15,900 bases of DNA, taken from assembly GCA_030835185.1 (NCBI GenBank), contig JAUQWL010000133.1, positions 1 through 15,900 of the forward strand. Reading direction: 5' to 3'. The translations under genes and the position numbers were made by a program. Below are positions 1 through 6,972 of this stretch, in pieces. Positions within the stretch are counted from its first letter, which is position 1, and the number at the start of each line of letters is the position of its first letter. The stretch is from Solirubrobacterales bacterium. GTDB taxonomy: Bacteria > Actinomycetota > Thermoleophilia > Solirubrobacterales > 70-9. The notes beneath the pieces are model-generated. The model was not told the origin of the DNA. It searched no databases and saw nothing but the letters and a program-made list of their open reading frames with translations.

Positions 1-180
1 AAGAAGAAGGTCAAGGTGCCGCGACGGCTGAAGATCCACCAGATTCTGCCCGGCTGGACCGTGACCAAGACCTTCAAGGTGACGGCCGGACGCAACGCCC
101 GTGGCACGGTGATGATCGAGGCAAAGGCGTGGGGCAGGCGCAACCGCGCTTTCCTGAAACTGATCCGCCCCTGGTGGTAA
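1..180 (+). CDS. C-terminal fragment of an unrecognised lysine-rich protein
   Basis: The window opens inside a reading frame that runs from base 1 to a TAA at 178-180, giving the last 59 residues of a protein. The fragment begins with a basic run (KKKVKVPRRLKI), continues with alternating hydrophobic and polar residues (GWTVTKTFKVTAG, GTVMIEAKAW) that look like beta strands, and ends in a basic, aromatic tail (FLKLIRPWW). I do not recognise the family. The lysine run resembles the linkers of the exported proteins at the other end of the window, and the strand-like sequence would fit an Ig-like or adhesin-type extracellular domain, but both are inference. A strong hairpin follows the stop directly, so this is probably the last gene of its transcription unit. 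Confidence 0.7.
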   Translation, partial: KKKVKVPRRLKIHQILPGWTVTKTFKVTAGRNARGTVMIEAKAWGRRNRAFLKLIRPWW

Positions 181-209
181 CGCCGGGCGCCTGAAATTCA
201 GGCCCGGCG
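181..209 (+). terminator. Hairpin directly after the upstream gene, without a T-tract
   Basis: The arms CGCCGGGC-(GC)-CTGA and TCAGGCCCGGCG pair over 12 base pairs with one 2-nt bulge and an AAT loop. The hairpin begins at the first base after the TAA stop. No T-run follows, so it is not a classical intrinsic terminator; it may act as a U-less terminator or an mRNA 3'-end stabiliser. It separates the upstream gene from truA. Confidence 0.55.
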
Positions 210-242
210 CGGTCGTCCCCCTCCCGGCCGGGCAGCGATGCC

Positions 243-248
243 TATCCT
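243..248 (+). promoter_or_regulatory. Putative -10 hexamer TATCCT of truA (leaderless start)
   Basis: TATCCT lies 7 nt before the GTG at 256, which would put the transcription start at or next to the start codon. The same hexamer precedes surE at 1201 and nif3 on the other strand at 9568. I see no good -35 element and no Shine-Dalgarno sequence before the GTG. Confidence 0.55.
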
Positions 249-255
249 TGCCTGC

Positions 256-1059
256 GTGATCTGGCGTCTGGACATCGAGTATGACGGCACCTCTTTCAAG
301 GGCTGGGCCCGACAGGACAACGGACCCTCGGTGCAGGCCGAAGTCGAACGGGCACTCGGGATCGCGCTGCGACGTGAGCGCATACCCCTGACTGTCGCCG
401 GGCGAACCGACGCCGGAGTGCATGCCCTCGGTCAAGTGGCGAGCTTTCGTTTCGAGGGGTCGATGCCGGCCACGATCCTGCGCAGCCTGAACGGCCTGAC
501 CTCTGCCGCGATCGCGATCCGTTCCGTGAAGCAGGCGCCGGAAGGCTTTGACGCCCGGCGATCGGCGCTTTCGCGCACCTACTGCTACCGGGTGCTCCTG
601 CGCCGCCCGGACAGCCCTTTCTCCCGTGACCGGGCCTGGTGGATCTCCCGGGACATCGACCGCGAACTGCTCGACCGATGCGCTGCGGCCGCTGTCGGCG
701 AGCACGATTTCACGGCTTTCACTCCGACCGAGACCTACCACACCCGTTTTCGACGGGTGATCCACTCCGCGACCTGGATCGCCGAACAGGGCATGGTCGC
801 CCCCGGCTCGGGCGGAAAAACGCCCGTCGATGCCCCCGGGCCGGAGGACCGTGGCGATTCGGCCTTCCTTCAGTTCTGGGTTACCGGCGATTCGTTCATG
901 CGCAGCATGGTCCGCATCCTCGTCGGCACAATGGTTGAAGTCGCCGACGGAAGCCGTTCGATCTCCGATTTCCGCCGACTGCTCGAAGGGGCCGAGCGGC
1001 CGGATGCCGGTGTGACCGCACCGCCACAGGGCCTCTACCTCGTTTCGGTTGCTTATTGA
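256..1059 (+). CDS. truA: tRNA pseudouridine(38-40) synthase TruA
   Basis: TruA converts uridines 38, 39 and 40 in the anticodon arm of many tRNAs to pseudouridine. The 267-residue protein has the family's landmarks: an N-terminal RLDIEYDGTSFKGWARQ strand, the catalytic motif GRTDAGVHA with Asp52, SRTYCYRVL in the middle, and FMRSMVRILVGTMVEV near the C-terminus. There is a short, Gly/Pro-rich, lineage-type insertion around residues 178-200. I prefer GTG 256 over ATG 238. The 238 start would place a -10-like TATCCT inside the coding region and add six residues that the family does not need, and neither start has a ribosome binding site. The gene stands alone, with 153 bp before surE. The function is very secure and the exact start less so. 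Confidence 0.95.
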   Translation: MIWRLDIEYDGTSFKGWARQDNGPSVQAEVERALGIALRRERIPLTVAGRTDAGVHALGQVASFRFEGSMPATILRSLNGLTSAAIAIRSVKQAPEGFDARRSALSRTYCYRVLLRRPDSPFSRDRAWWISRDIDRELLDRCAAAAVGEHDFTAFTPTETYHTRFRRVIHSATWIAEQGMVAPGSGGKTPVDAPGPEDRGDSAFLQFWVTGDSFMRSMVRILVGTMVEVADGSRSISDFRRLLEGAERPDAGVTAPPQGLYLVSVAY

Positions 1060-1071
1060 ACCCCGATGTGA

Positions 1072-1087
1072 ATCGACCGTGGTCGAT
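1072..1087. repeat. Inverted repeat after truA
   Basis: ATCGACC and GGTCGAT are separated by GT and begin 12 bp after the truA stop. As RNA this gives a 6-bp stem with a CGTG loop; as DNA it is a 16-bp near-palindrome. A second small inverted repeat, CGAAC-GTA-GTTCG, lies at 1106-1118. Neither has a T-tract. They could be weak terminators or a protein-binding site upstream of the surE promoter. Confidence 0.4.
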
Positions 1088-1200
1088 CACCGGCCTCTGC
1101 CGACCCGAACGTAGTTCGCCGAACCCCGTCTGAGTTGCCCGCGATTCGCCAGCAGACCTGACGGACCGCGCGCCGGAAGTGCCTTCGCCGCCTTCTCACC

Positions 1201-1206
1201 TATCCT
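1201..1206 (+). promoter_or_regulatory. Putative -10 hexamer TATCCT of surE (leaderless start)
   Basis: TATCCT is followed by six bases and then the surE GTG. The surrounding string CCTATCCTTGCC also occurs before truA. No Shine-Dalgarno sequence is present, so the mRNA probably begins at the start codon. No convincing -35 element is visible. Confidence 0.6.
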
Positions 1207-1212
1207 TGCCCT

Positions 1213-2022
1213 GTGCGCATCCTGCTGACAAACGACGACGGAATCGGCGCCCAGGGCCTGCAGGCCCTGCGTCGCGAGCTGCGGCAGATTGACGGGATAG
1301 AACTCGACGTGATCGCGCCCGACTCGAATCGCAGTGCGTCCGCCCGCAGCATCACGGTGCGTTCGCCACTTTCGGTTCAGGAGTTGAAGTTCGAAGACGG
1401 TGACCTCGGTCACGCCACTGATGGCACGCCGGTCGACTGTGTCCGCTTCGCCGACGTCGGACTTCTCGGGCAGAAACCCGACCTGATCGTTTCCGGCATC
1501 AACCACGGGGTCAACCTCGGCGACGATGTCACCTACTCCGGGACCGTCGCCGCTGCACTGGAAGGGGTGATCCTCGGTATCCCCGCAATCGCGGTCTCTC
1601 AGCAGTCGACCGAGAGGGAGATGGGCTACATGCCCCAGCGCCGGTACGACTTCAACATCGCTGCGCGGTTCACTACGGCGACCGTCCGCGAGCTGATCGA
1701 CAACCCGCTACCCGAGGGGACCCTGCTGAACATAAACGTTCCGGGTGCCGATCCGGAAGGAGTGGACGTCACAAAGCTGGGCAGGCGCCTTTACACCGAC
1801 GAACTGCGCGAAGTCGAAACAGAAGTGGAAGACGGCCGCAGGCTGTACCGGATCTACGGCTACGAACCAGGGCTCGACGACGAACCCGGCACCGACATCG
1901 GTGCGATCGCCCGCCAGCGCGTCGCTGTGACCCCGCTCCACCTGGATCTCACCCATCACACGGGCATCGACGGACTGAGGCAACGTGACTTCGAGCGGGT
2001 CCTCGGTTTCGCCACCGGCTGA
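1213..2022 (+). CDS. surE: 5'/3'-nucleotidase SurE
   Basis: SurE is a divalent-metal-dependent phosphatase that removes phosphate from nucleoside monophosphates and, in some bacteria, short polyphosphates; it is linked to stationary-phase survival. The 269-residue protein starts RILLTNDDGIGAQGL, with the metal ligands Asp8 and Asp9. It continues with PDSNRSAS (Ser41), GTPVDCV and SGINHGVNLGDDVTYSGT (Asn97), the full active-site set of the family. Length is normal. GTG 1213 is the only start that gives the canonical N-terminus. The last 38 bases overlap the longest form of ligA, so the two are probably co-transcribed. Confidence 0.96.
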   Translation: MRILLTNDDGIGAQGLQALRRELRQIDGIELDVIAPDSNRSASARSITVRSPLSVQELKFEDGDLGHATDGTPVDCVRFADVGLLGQKPDLIVSGINHGVNLGDDVTYSGTVAAALEGVILGIPAIAVSQQSTEREMGYMPQRRYDFNIAARFTTATVRELIDNPLPEGTLLNINVPGADPEGVDVTKLGRRLYTDELREVETEVEDGRRLYRIYGYEPGLDDEPGTDIGAIARQRVAVTPLHLDLTHHTGIDGLRQRDFERVLGFATG

Positions 2023-4093
2023 GGCGGACTTGAGCGAGCGGGTGAAGAAGAGGGTCGAGCAGCTCCGGCAGGAGATCGACCGTCACATTCACCTCTACCA
2101 CTCCGAGGACGACCCCGAGATTTCCGACGAGGAGTACGACAGGCTGTTCGCAGAGCTGCAGCGCCTTGAAGCCGAGCACCCTGAACTGCTTGCCGAAGAC
2201 TCGCCCACCCGGCGGGTGGGAGCGCCGCCCAAAGAGGCATTCGCCCCGGTCGAACACGCGGTTCCGATGCTTTCGCTGGCGAGCGTGCGAACCGCGGAAG
2301 AGCTGCTGGCCTGGGAGAAGCGTGTGCGGGGCCGCCTGGAGAAAGCCGACGCCGATCCCGGCGAGATCACCTGGGTGACCGAGCCGAAGATCGACGGCCT
2401 GGCGATCTCGCTGACCTACGAGAAGGGCCGGTTCGTCCGGGGTGCGACCCGGGGAGACGGCCGGGTCGGCGAGGACGTCACCCGCAACATCGAGACGATC
2501 GCGGAACTGCCGAAACGGATCGAAGGCGCTCCGCCGCTGATCGAGGTCCGGGGCGAGGTCTACCTGCCGATCCCCGACTTCGTCGAACTGAACCGGCGTC
2601 GCACCGAGCAGGGCCTTCCCGCCTTCGCCAATCCCCGCAACTCCGCCGCCGGCTCGATCCGCCAGATCGATCCCGCGGCTGCCGCGAAACGCCCCCTGGC
2701 GATCTGGTCGTACGGCATCGGGGTGACTGATGGTTTCGAGTTCGGCACTCACTCGGAAGAAGTCGCCTGGCTGGCCGATCACGGCTTTCGAACGAATCCG
2801 GATACCGCAACGCACTCGACCATCAAGGAGGTTCTCGAACGCTGCCAGTGGTGGCTCGACCGGCGTGACGAACTGGAGTTCGAGATCGACGGCGTGGTGA
2901 TCAAGGTCGATCGACTCGGACTCTGGAAGGAGCTTGGCGTGGCCGGCCGTGAGCCGCGCTGGTCGGTCGCCTGGAAATTCCCGCCGACTACGGCGACCAC
3001 GCGCCTGAAGGAGGTCGTCTGGAACGTCGGCCGGACCGGGCATATGGTGCCGTTCGCGATGCTGGAGCCGGTCAGGGTGGGCGGCGTGACTGTTTCGACG
3101 GCGACCCTCCACAACGAAGAGGACCTCGAACGCAAGGACGTCCGCGCCGGTGACGAGGTCGTCGTGATGCGCGCCGGTGACGTGATTCCCCAGGTGGTTT
3201 CGGCGCTGCCGCAGAAACGGCCGGAAGGCTCCGTACGGCCGCGGCCTCCGGAGAAATGCCCGGCTTGCGGAACCGCGATCGTCAAGCCGGAGGACTCCGT
3301 GTTCTCGATCTGCCCGAACCGGACCGGCTGTCCCGGGCAGATCTTCCAGCACGTCAAACACTTCGTCTCCCGCGGGGCGATGGACATCGAAGGCCTGGGC
3401 GAAAAGCAGGCGATGCGTTTCCTCGAGATCGGTCTGATCGAGGACGTCGCCGATATCTATTCGCTTCGCGCGGGGCAACTCGAGGAGCTCGACCGGATGG
3501 GCTCGACGTCGTCCGCCAACCTGATCGCCGAGATCGACCGCTCCCGCGATGTGCCTTTCCCACGGGTGCTGTTCGCGCTCGGTCTGCCCGGTGTCGGTGC
3601 GGTGACCGCCGAAGCCCTGGCTGAGGAGTTCGGCGACATCGATGCGCTCCACTCGGCCGACCCGGAGCGGATCGAGCAGACCGAGGGTGTCGGACCGATC
3701 ATGGCCAGGCAGATCAACGAGTCGCTCGCCGAAGACAGAACCTGGCGCATCGTCGAACGGTTGCGTGAGGCCGGGCTGAACATGGCGCTCTCGGAAGAGG
3801 ACCGCCGGCCCGAAGACGGACCGTTGACCGGTAAGACCGTGGTGCTCACCGGTTCGCTGCCCGATCTCACCCGTGACGAGGCTGCCGGGATGGTCAGGCG
3901 GGCCGGCGGCAAGGTCACCGGCTCGGTCTCGAAGAAGACGGACTTCGTGATCGCCGGTGAGAGTGCCGGCTCAAAGCTGGAAAAGGCCGAGAAGCTCGGG
4001 GTGACGGTCCTCAACCGCGACGGTTTCGACCGTCTGCTGGCGGGTCGGCTGGATGCCGAAACCGCAGACCCGGCCTGGAGGCTGTCCCGGTAG
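1985..4093 (+). CDS. ligA: NAD-dependent DNA ligase LigA
   Basis: LigA seals nicks in duplex DNA during replication and repair, using NAD+ as the AMP donor. The 702-residue frame shows, in order, domain Ia with the NMN site (HLYHSEDDPEISDEEYD), the adenylation motif EPKIDG with catalytic Lys135, and an OB fold. A Cys4 zinc finger follows, C-x2-C-x14-C-x5-C, from CPACG to CPNRTGC. Then come helix-hairpin-helix repeats (LGLPGVGAVTAEAL, EQTEGVGPIMARQI) and a C-terminal BRCT domain (LTGKTVVLTGSLPDLTRDEA). The start is uncertain. GTG 1985 overlaps surE by 38 nt and has GAGG 4 nt upstream. TTG 2030 starts 7 nt after the surE stop, has GAGG at 2021-2024, and gives 687 residues, closer to typical N-termini. 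Either way translation is probably coupled to surE. Confidence 0.96.
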   Translation: MTSSGSSVSPPAEADLSERVKKRVEQLRQEIDRHIHLYHSEDDPEISDEEYDRLFAELQRLEAEHPELLAEDSPTRRVGAPPKEAFAPVEHAVPMLSLASVRTAEELLAWEKRVRGRLEKADADPGEITWVTEPKIDGLAISLTYEKGRFVRGATRGDGRVGEDVTRNIETIAELPKRIEGAPPLIEVRGEVYLPIPDFVELNRRRTEQGLPAFANPRNSAAGSIRQIDPAAAAKRPLAIWSYGIGVTDGFEFGTHSEEVAWLADHGFRTNPDTATHSTIKEVLERCQWWLDRRDELEFEIDGVVIKVDRLGLWKELGVAGREPRWSVAWKFPPTTATTRLKEVVWNVGRTGHMVPFAMLEPVRVGGVTVSTATLHNEEDLERKDVRAGDEVVVMRAGDVIPQVVSALPQKRPEGSVRPRPPEKCPACGTAIVKPEDSVFSICPNRTGCPGQIFQHVKHFVSRGAMDIEGLGEKQAMRFLEIGLIEDVADIYSLRAGQLEELDRMGSTSSANLIAEIDRSRDVPFPRVLFALGLPGVGAVTAEALAEEFGDIDALHSADPERIEQTEGVGPIMARQINESLAEDRTWRIVERLREAGLNMALSEEDRRPEDGPLTGKTVVLTGSLPDLTRDEAAGMVRRAGGKVTGSVSKKTDFVIAGESAGSKLEKAEKLGVTVLNRDGFDRLLAGRLDAETADPAWRLSR

Positions 4094-4213
4094 GGCTGCG
4101 AAGCCAGGGTGCCGATCCGCGGCGACGGCCGACGGGGTGCGAAGGGCGGCCCGGTGGCCGGCCGGCGCCGCGGAGCGGTGCCACGGCGGGTTCTGCCTGC
4201 CGGGACAGCCTCC
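4077..4213. repeat. 14-bp perfect inverted repeat bridging the ends of ligA and dacB
   Basis: GGAGGCTGTCCCGG at 4077-4090, inside the last codons of ligA, is exactly reverse-complemented at 4200-4213, at the stop codon of the convergent carboxypeptidase gene. The 109-nt loop is very GC-rich and has smaller self-complementary parts such as GGTGGCCGGCCGGC. Either transcript could fold here, so the element may act as a two-way transcription end. There is no T-tract. Confidence 0.55.
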
Positions 4214-5541
4214 TAGAGGCGGGCGATCATCGCCGCGATCCGGTCCTGGGCGGCTCGGGCGGAGTAGCTGTCGTAGACGCCGTTCATCAGGATCGAGAAG
4301 GCGAACTTGTGACCCGAGCGGTTGAAGCAGTAGCCGGACAGGGCGCTGACTCCGGTCAGCGTGCCGGTCTTGGCGTGGCATCGACCTTCGGCTGCCGATC
4401 CCCGCATTCGGTCTGCGAGGGTCCCGCTGCGGCCGGCGACGGCCAGCGAGTCGACGAAAGCTCTGCCGTAGCTCTTGCCCCTCGCCCGGCTCAGCAGTTT
4501 GACCACGTCTCCGGCGCTGGACCGGTTTCCGAAAGTGAGTCCCGAGCCGTCGATCGGGCGGACGTTCGCCCCGAATTTGGATTTGACGAAATGCCGGACC
4601 ACGGCGGCTCCGGAGGCGGTAGTGCCGGCGTCGCGGACCTCGGCCCCGATGTGCTTGAGCAGCATCTCGGCGAAGAAGTTGTTCGAGTCGACGTTGGTCA
4701 TCCGGCTGATCCACGACATGTTCGGCGAGGGCATGCGCGCCACCAGTTGCCGGCCGGGACCGCGTGGGGTCTTGCGCATCGCGATAGCGCCCTTGATGCC
4801 CACGCCTTTGCCGCGAAGTTGCCGGGCGAAGGTCTTCGTGGCCAGCCTGGCCGGGTCGGAGCTGAAGGAGCTGAAGGACGAACTGGTGTATCCGGCGTTG
4901 AACGAGAGACCGGAAAGCGGTCCGATGTACGGGCTGGTGCCGTAGCCGGAGTCGGCCACGCCGCGCAGACGGTCGAAGACCGTGGCATCTCCGTGGAGCC
5001 GCCCGGTCACCCGCTTGAGTCCGGCCTTCCTGACCAGCGTCGCCAGCCGGTTTATGTCGGAACCGGCGCCGCCGGAGTAGCCATCGAGGAAACTGCCTGT
5101 GCCGAGGGTGGGGTCGCCGTCCCCACGCAGGTAAAGGCTGCCCTTGAGCACGCCCCCGGGGCTGATCTTTCCGGTTGAGTAGACCTTGGTCAACATCGTG
5201 TGCGAGGGCCCGAGTCGTCCGAGGGCGGTGACCGTCGTGAAGAGTTTCGTATTCGATGCCAGGGAGCGCCCTGCTTTCGGGTTGAGCGAGCAGACACGCT
5301 TGCCGTTGCCGAGGTTCTTCACCATCAGGCCGACTCCACCGTTGCCGGCCCGCGCGGTCCGTCGCATTGCCGGACAGACCGGGTTGGCGCTGATGCCGGC
5401 GCCTTCGCGCATGATCGGCGTCGCGGCCGGCAGGTCGGGATTCGGCAGCGGTTCGGGCACCGCCGCCGAAGCGGGGCCGGAGATCAGCAGCACGGCGGCG
5501 ATTGCGGCCCCGGGAAGGATTGTTGGTCGCATCACAGACAT
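4213..5541 (-). CDS. dacB: Exported D-alanyl-D-alanine carboxypeptidase/endopeptidase, PBP4 type (peptidase S13)
   Basis: Family S13 enzymes trim the terminal D-Ala of peptidoglycan stem peptides and can cut cross-links outside the membrane. The 442-residue protein begins with a signal peptide (about residues 1-27, hydrophobic core AAIAAVLLISGPASA, likely cleavage after ASA). All three active-site motifs are present: SNTK with nucleophile Ser96 and Lys99, SNN at 286-288, and KTG at 391-393 inside CHAKTGTLTGVSALSGY. The family-typical DGSGL lies at 331-335. Four cysteines (56, 84, 388, 405) could form disulfides. Between SxxK and SNN there is the S13-specific inserted region. A second ATG at 5532 (fourth codon) is an alternative start; neither has a clear Shine-Dalgarno. 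The gene is divergent from the patatin gene, 81 bp away. Confidence 0.93.
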   Translation of the reverse strand: MSVMRPTILPGAAIAAVLLISGPASAAVPEPLPNPDLPAATPIMREGAGISANPVCPAMRRTARAGNGGVGLMVKNLGNGKRVCSLNPKAGRSLASNTKLFTTVTALGRLGPSHTMLTKVYSTGKISPGGVLKGSLYLRGDGDPTLGTGSFLDGYSGGAGSDINRLATLVRKAGLKRVTGRLHGDATVFDRLRGVADSGYGTSPYIGPLSGLSFNAGYTSSSFSSFSSDPARLATKTFARQLRGKGVGIKGAIAMRKTPRGPGRQLVARMPSPNMSWISRMTNVDSNNFFAEMLLKHIGAEVRDAGTTASGAAVVRHFVKSKFGANVRPIDGSGLTFGNRSSAGDVVKLLSRARGKSYGRAFVDSLAVAGRSGTLADRMRGSAAEGRCHAKTGTLTGVSALSGYCFNRSGHKFAFSILMNGVYDSYSARAAQDRIAAMIARL

Positions 5542-5558
5542 AAACAGCGAGGTCGTCC

Positions 5559-5564
5559 AGAGTA
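5559..5564 (-). promoter_or_regulatory. Possible -10 hexamer of the carboxypeptidase gene
   Basis: On the minus strand TACTCT lies 17 nt before the ATG at 5541 and fits a TAnnnT -10 consensus, giving a leader of about 10 nt. A TTGAAG further upstream is spaced about 20 bp, too far for a good -35. The call is weak. Confidence 0.3.
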
Positions 5565-5585
5565 GCGCCCTGTGACCCCGCTCAC

Positions 5586-5613
5586 TTCAACGGGGGACCT
5601 CTGGTGTCATAAT
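5586..5613 (+). promoter_or_regulatory. Putative promoter of the patatin gene
   Basis: TTCAAC at 5586-5591 and CATAAT at 5608-5613 are spaced 16 bp, and the ATG at 5623 follows 9 nt later with no Shine-Dalgarno. The transcript would start within a few bases of the ATG. The region is shared with the divergent carboxypeptidase promoter. Confidence 0.5.
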
Positions 5614-5622
5614 CCCTCCCCG

Positions 5623-6882
5623 ATGGGGAAAGTCGTCAACATTGACGCATCCTCGAAGCGGCGCAAGGCAGGGAGCCGGGAACGTCCTTCGAAGACTGCT
5701 CTCATACTCGGAGGCGGCGGTTTTACCGGCGGGGTCTACGAGATCGGCGCCCTGCGTGCGCTCGACCTGCTCGCGGTCAACTCGACCGTAAATGACTTCG
5801 ACATGTACGTCGGTACCAGCGCCGGCTCGTTCATCGGCAGCATGCTCGCGGCCGGAGTGACCCCGGACGAGATGATGCGCGTCCTCACCGACGAAGAGGA
5901 CGCGCCGATCGAGCGGCTCAGCCAGGACGTGATGCTGCGCCCGAACGTCTCGGAATACGTCACGAAGGCGCTCACCCTGCCGTTTCACCTGGCTTCGATG
6001 GCGAAGACCCTGATTCCGAGTTTCCGCGACCTGTCCGCGATCGACATCGGCTACGCCCTGGCCGAGCACCTGCCACAGGGTCTCTACTCGAATGCCGGGA
6101 TCGGCAGCTATGTACGCGAGGCTTTGGCCAAGCAGGGCATCAACGACTCTTTCGACGCGCTCGAGCGGGACCTCTTCCTCACGGCGACCGACCTCGACAG
6201 CGGAGAGCGCATCGTGCTCGGCGACGCCGACGGCAACTGGTCAGGGGTCCCGGTGTCGAAAGCGGTCGAGTGCTCTACCGCTCTGCCGATGGTTTACGAA
6301 CCGGTTGAAGTGAACGGCCGAACCCTGATCGACGGCGGGATCTACTCGACTACCAACGTCGATGTCGCGGTGGAACGCGGAGCCCGGTTCATCGTAGTGA
6401 TCAACCCGATCGTTCCGTATCTGAACGATCGCGACAGCGCCCTGCCGACCGTTTCCGGCCAGAAAGCGCGCCGGATCGCCGACATGGGCGTCCCGGCGAT
6501 CGCCAATCAGACCTTCCGCCTGCTGCTGCACCAGCGACTTCACAGCGTGGTCGACTTCTGGAACGAGAAGTACCCCGGTGTCGACATCATCCTGTTCGAG
6601 CCCGAGCTGGACGACGAGCTGATGTTCGGCACATCGATCATGAATTACTCCCGCCGTCTCGACATTGCCACCCACGGCTTCGAGACGGTGACCGCCAGGC
6701 TCGCCGACGACTACCAGGACCTCAAGGCCGCGGCTGAAAAGCACGGGATCAAGATATCGGCCACTCGCCTGAAACGGGTCATCCGTCGAGTCAGGGAGCA
6801 GGAAGGCAGCGAGAGTTCCGTCTGGCGACGCATCTTCGACCAGACGACCGGCTCACTGCTGCGCCAGACCGGCTCCTCCTGA
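5623..6882 (+). CDS. Patatin-like phospholipase (RssA/NTE-type)
   Basis: Patatin-fold enzymes are lipid acyl hydrolases with a Ser-Asp dyad. The 419-residue protein has the oxyanion-hole motif LGGGGFTGGVYEIG (residues 29-42), the nucleophile elbow GTSAGS with Ser66, and DGG with Asp237, all intact. The N-terminal ~25 residues are basic (SSKRRKAGSRERPSK) and show no signal peptide, so it is probably cytosolic or peripheral at the membrane. The C-terminal third is helical, charged and not recognised as a separate domain. ATG 5623 is chosen because an upstream GTG at 5572 would place the putative promoter inside the gene. The substrate is unknown; the nearby acyl-CoA synthetase suggests that released fatty acids could be re-activated, but the two genes are convergent and not an operon. 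Confidence 0.9.
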   Translation: MGKVVNIDASSKRRKAGSRERPSKTALILGGGGFTGGVYEIGALRALDLLAVNSTVNDFDMYVGTSAGSFIGSMLAAGVTPDEMMRVLTDEEDAPIERLSQDVMLRPNVSEYVTKALTLPFHLASMAKTLIPSFRDLSAIDIGYALAEHLPQGLYSNAGIGSYVREALAKQGINDSFDALERDLFLTATDLDSGERIVLGDADGNWSGVPVSKAVECSTALPMVYEPVEVNGRTLIDGGIYSTTNVDVAVERGARFIVVINPIVPYLNDRDSALPTVSGQKARRIADMGVPAIANQTFRLLLHQRLHSVVDFWNEKYPGVDIILFEPELDDELMFGTSIMNYSRRLDIATHGFETVTARLADDYQDLKAAAEKHGIKISATRLKRVIRRVREQEGSESSVWRRIFDQTTGSLLRQTGSS

Positions 6883-6900
6883 GCGCGGGCCCGGACCCCC

Positions 6901-6929
6901 CGGGGCTGAAGGCGATACCACTGGCCCCG
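6901..6929. terminator. Weak hairpin between convergent genes
   Basis: CGGGGC at 6901-6906 pairs with GCCCCG at 6924-6929 over a 17-nt loop in the 90-bp gap between the patatin gene and the convergent acyl-CoA synthetase gene. There is no T-tract. It may help terminate either transcript, but support is slight. Confidence 0.25.
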
Positions 6930-6972
6930 CCCGGACCGGATCGGCCCGGAGTGCCTCCCTGACACCGTCGGC

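Noticed and set aside
1949..3652. A 567-residue open frame on the minus strand across ligA
   Set aside because: It is antisense to an intact, motif-complete ligA. Its Arg/Asp/Gly-rich composition without recognisable motifs is typical of antisense frames in GC-rich genes.
3971..4714. A minus-strand frame spanning the ligA and dacB ends
   Set aside because: It is an out-of-frame, Arg-rich product of dacB running into antisense ligA, without a supported start or any motif.
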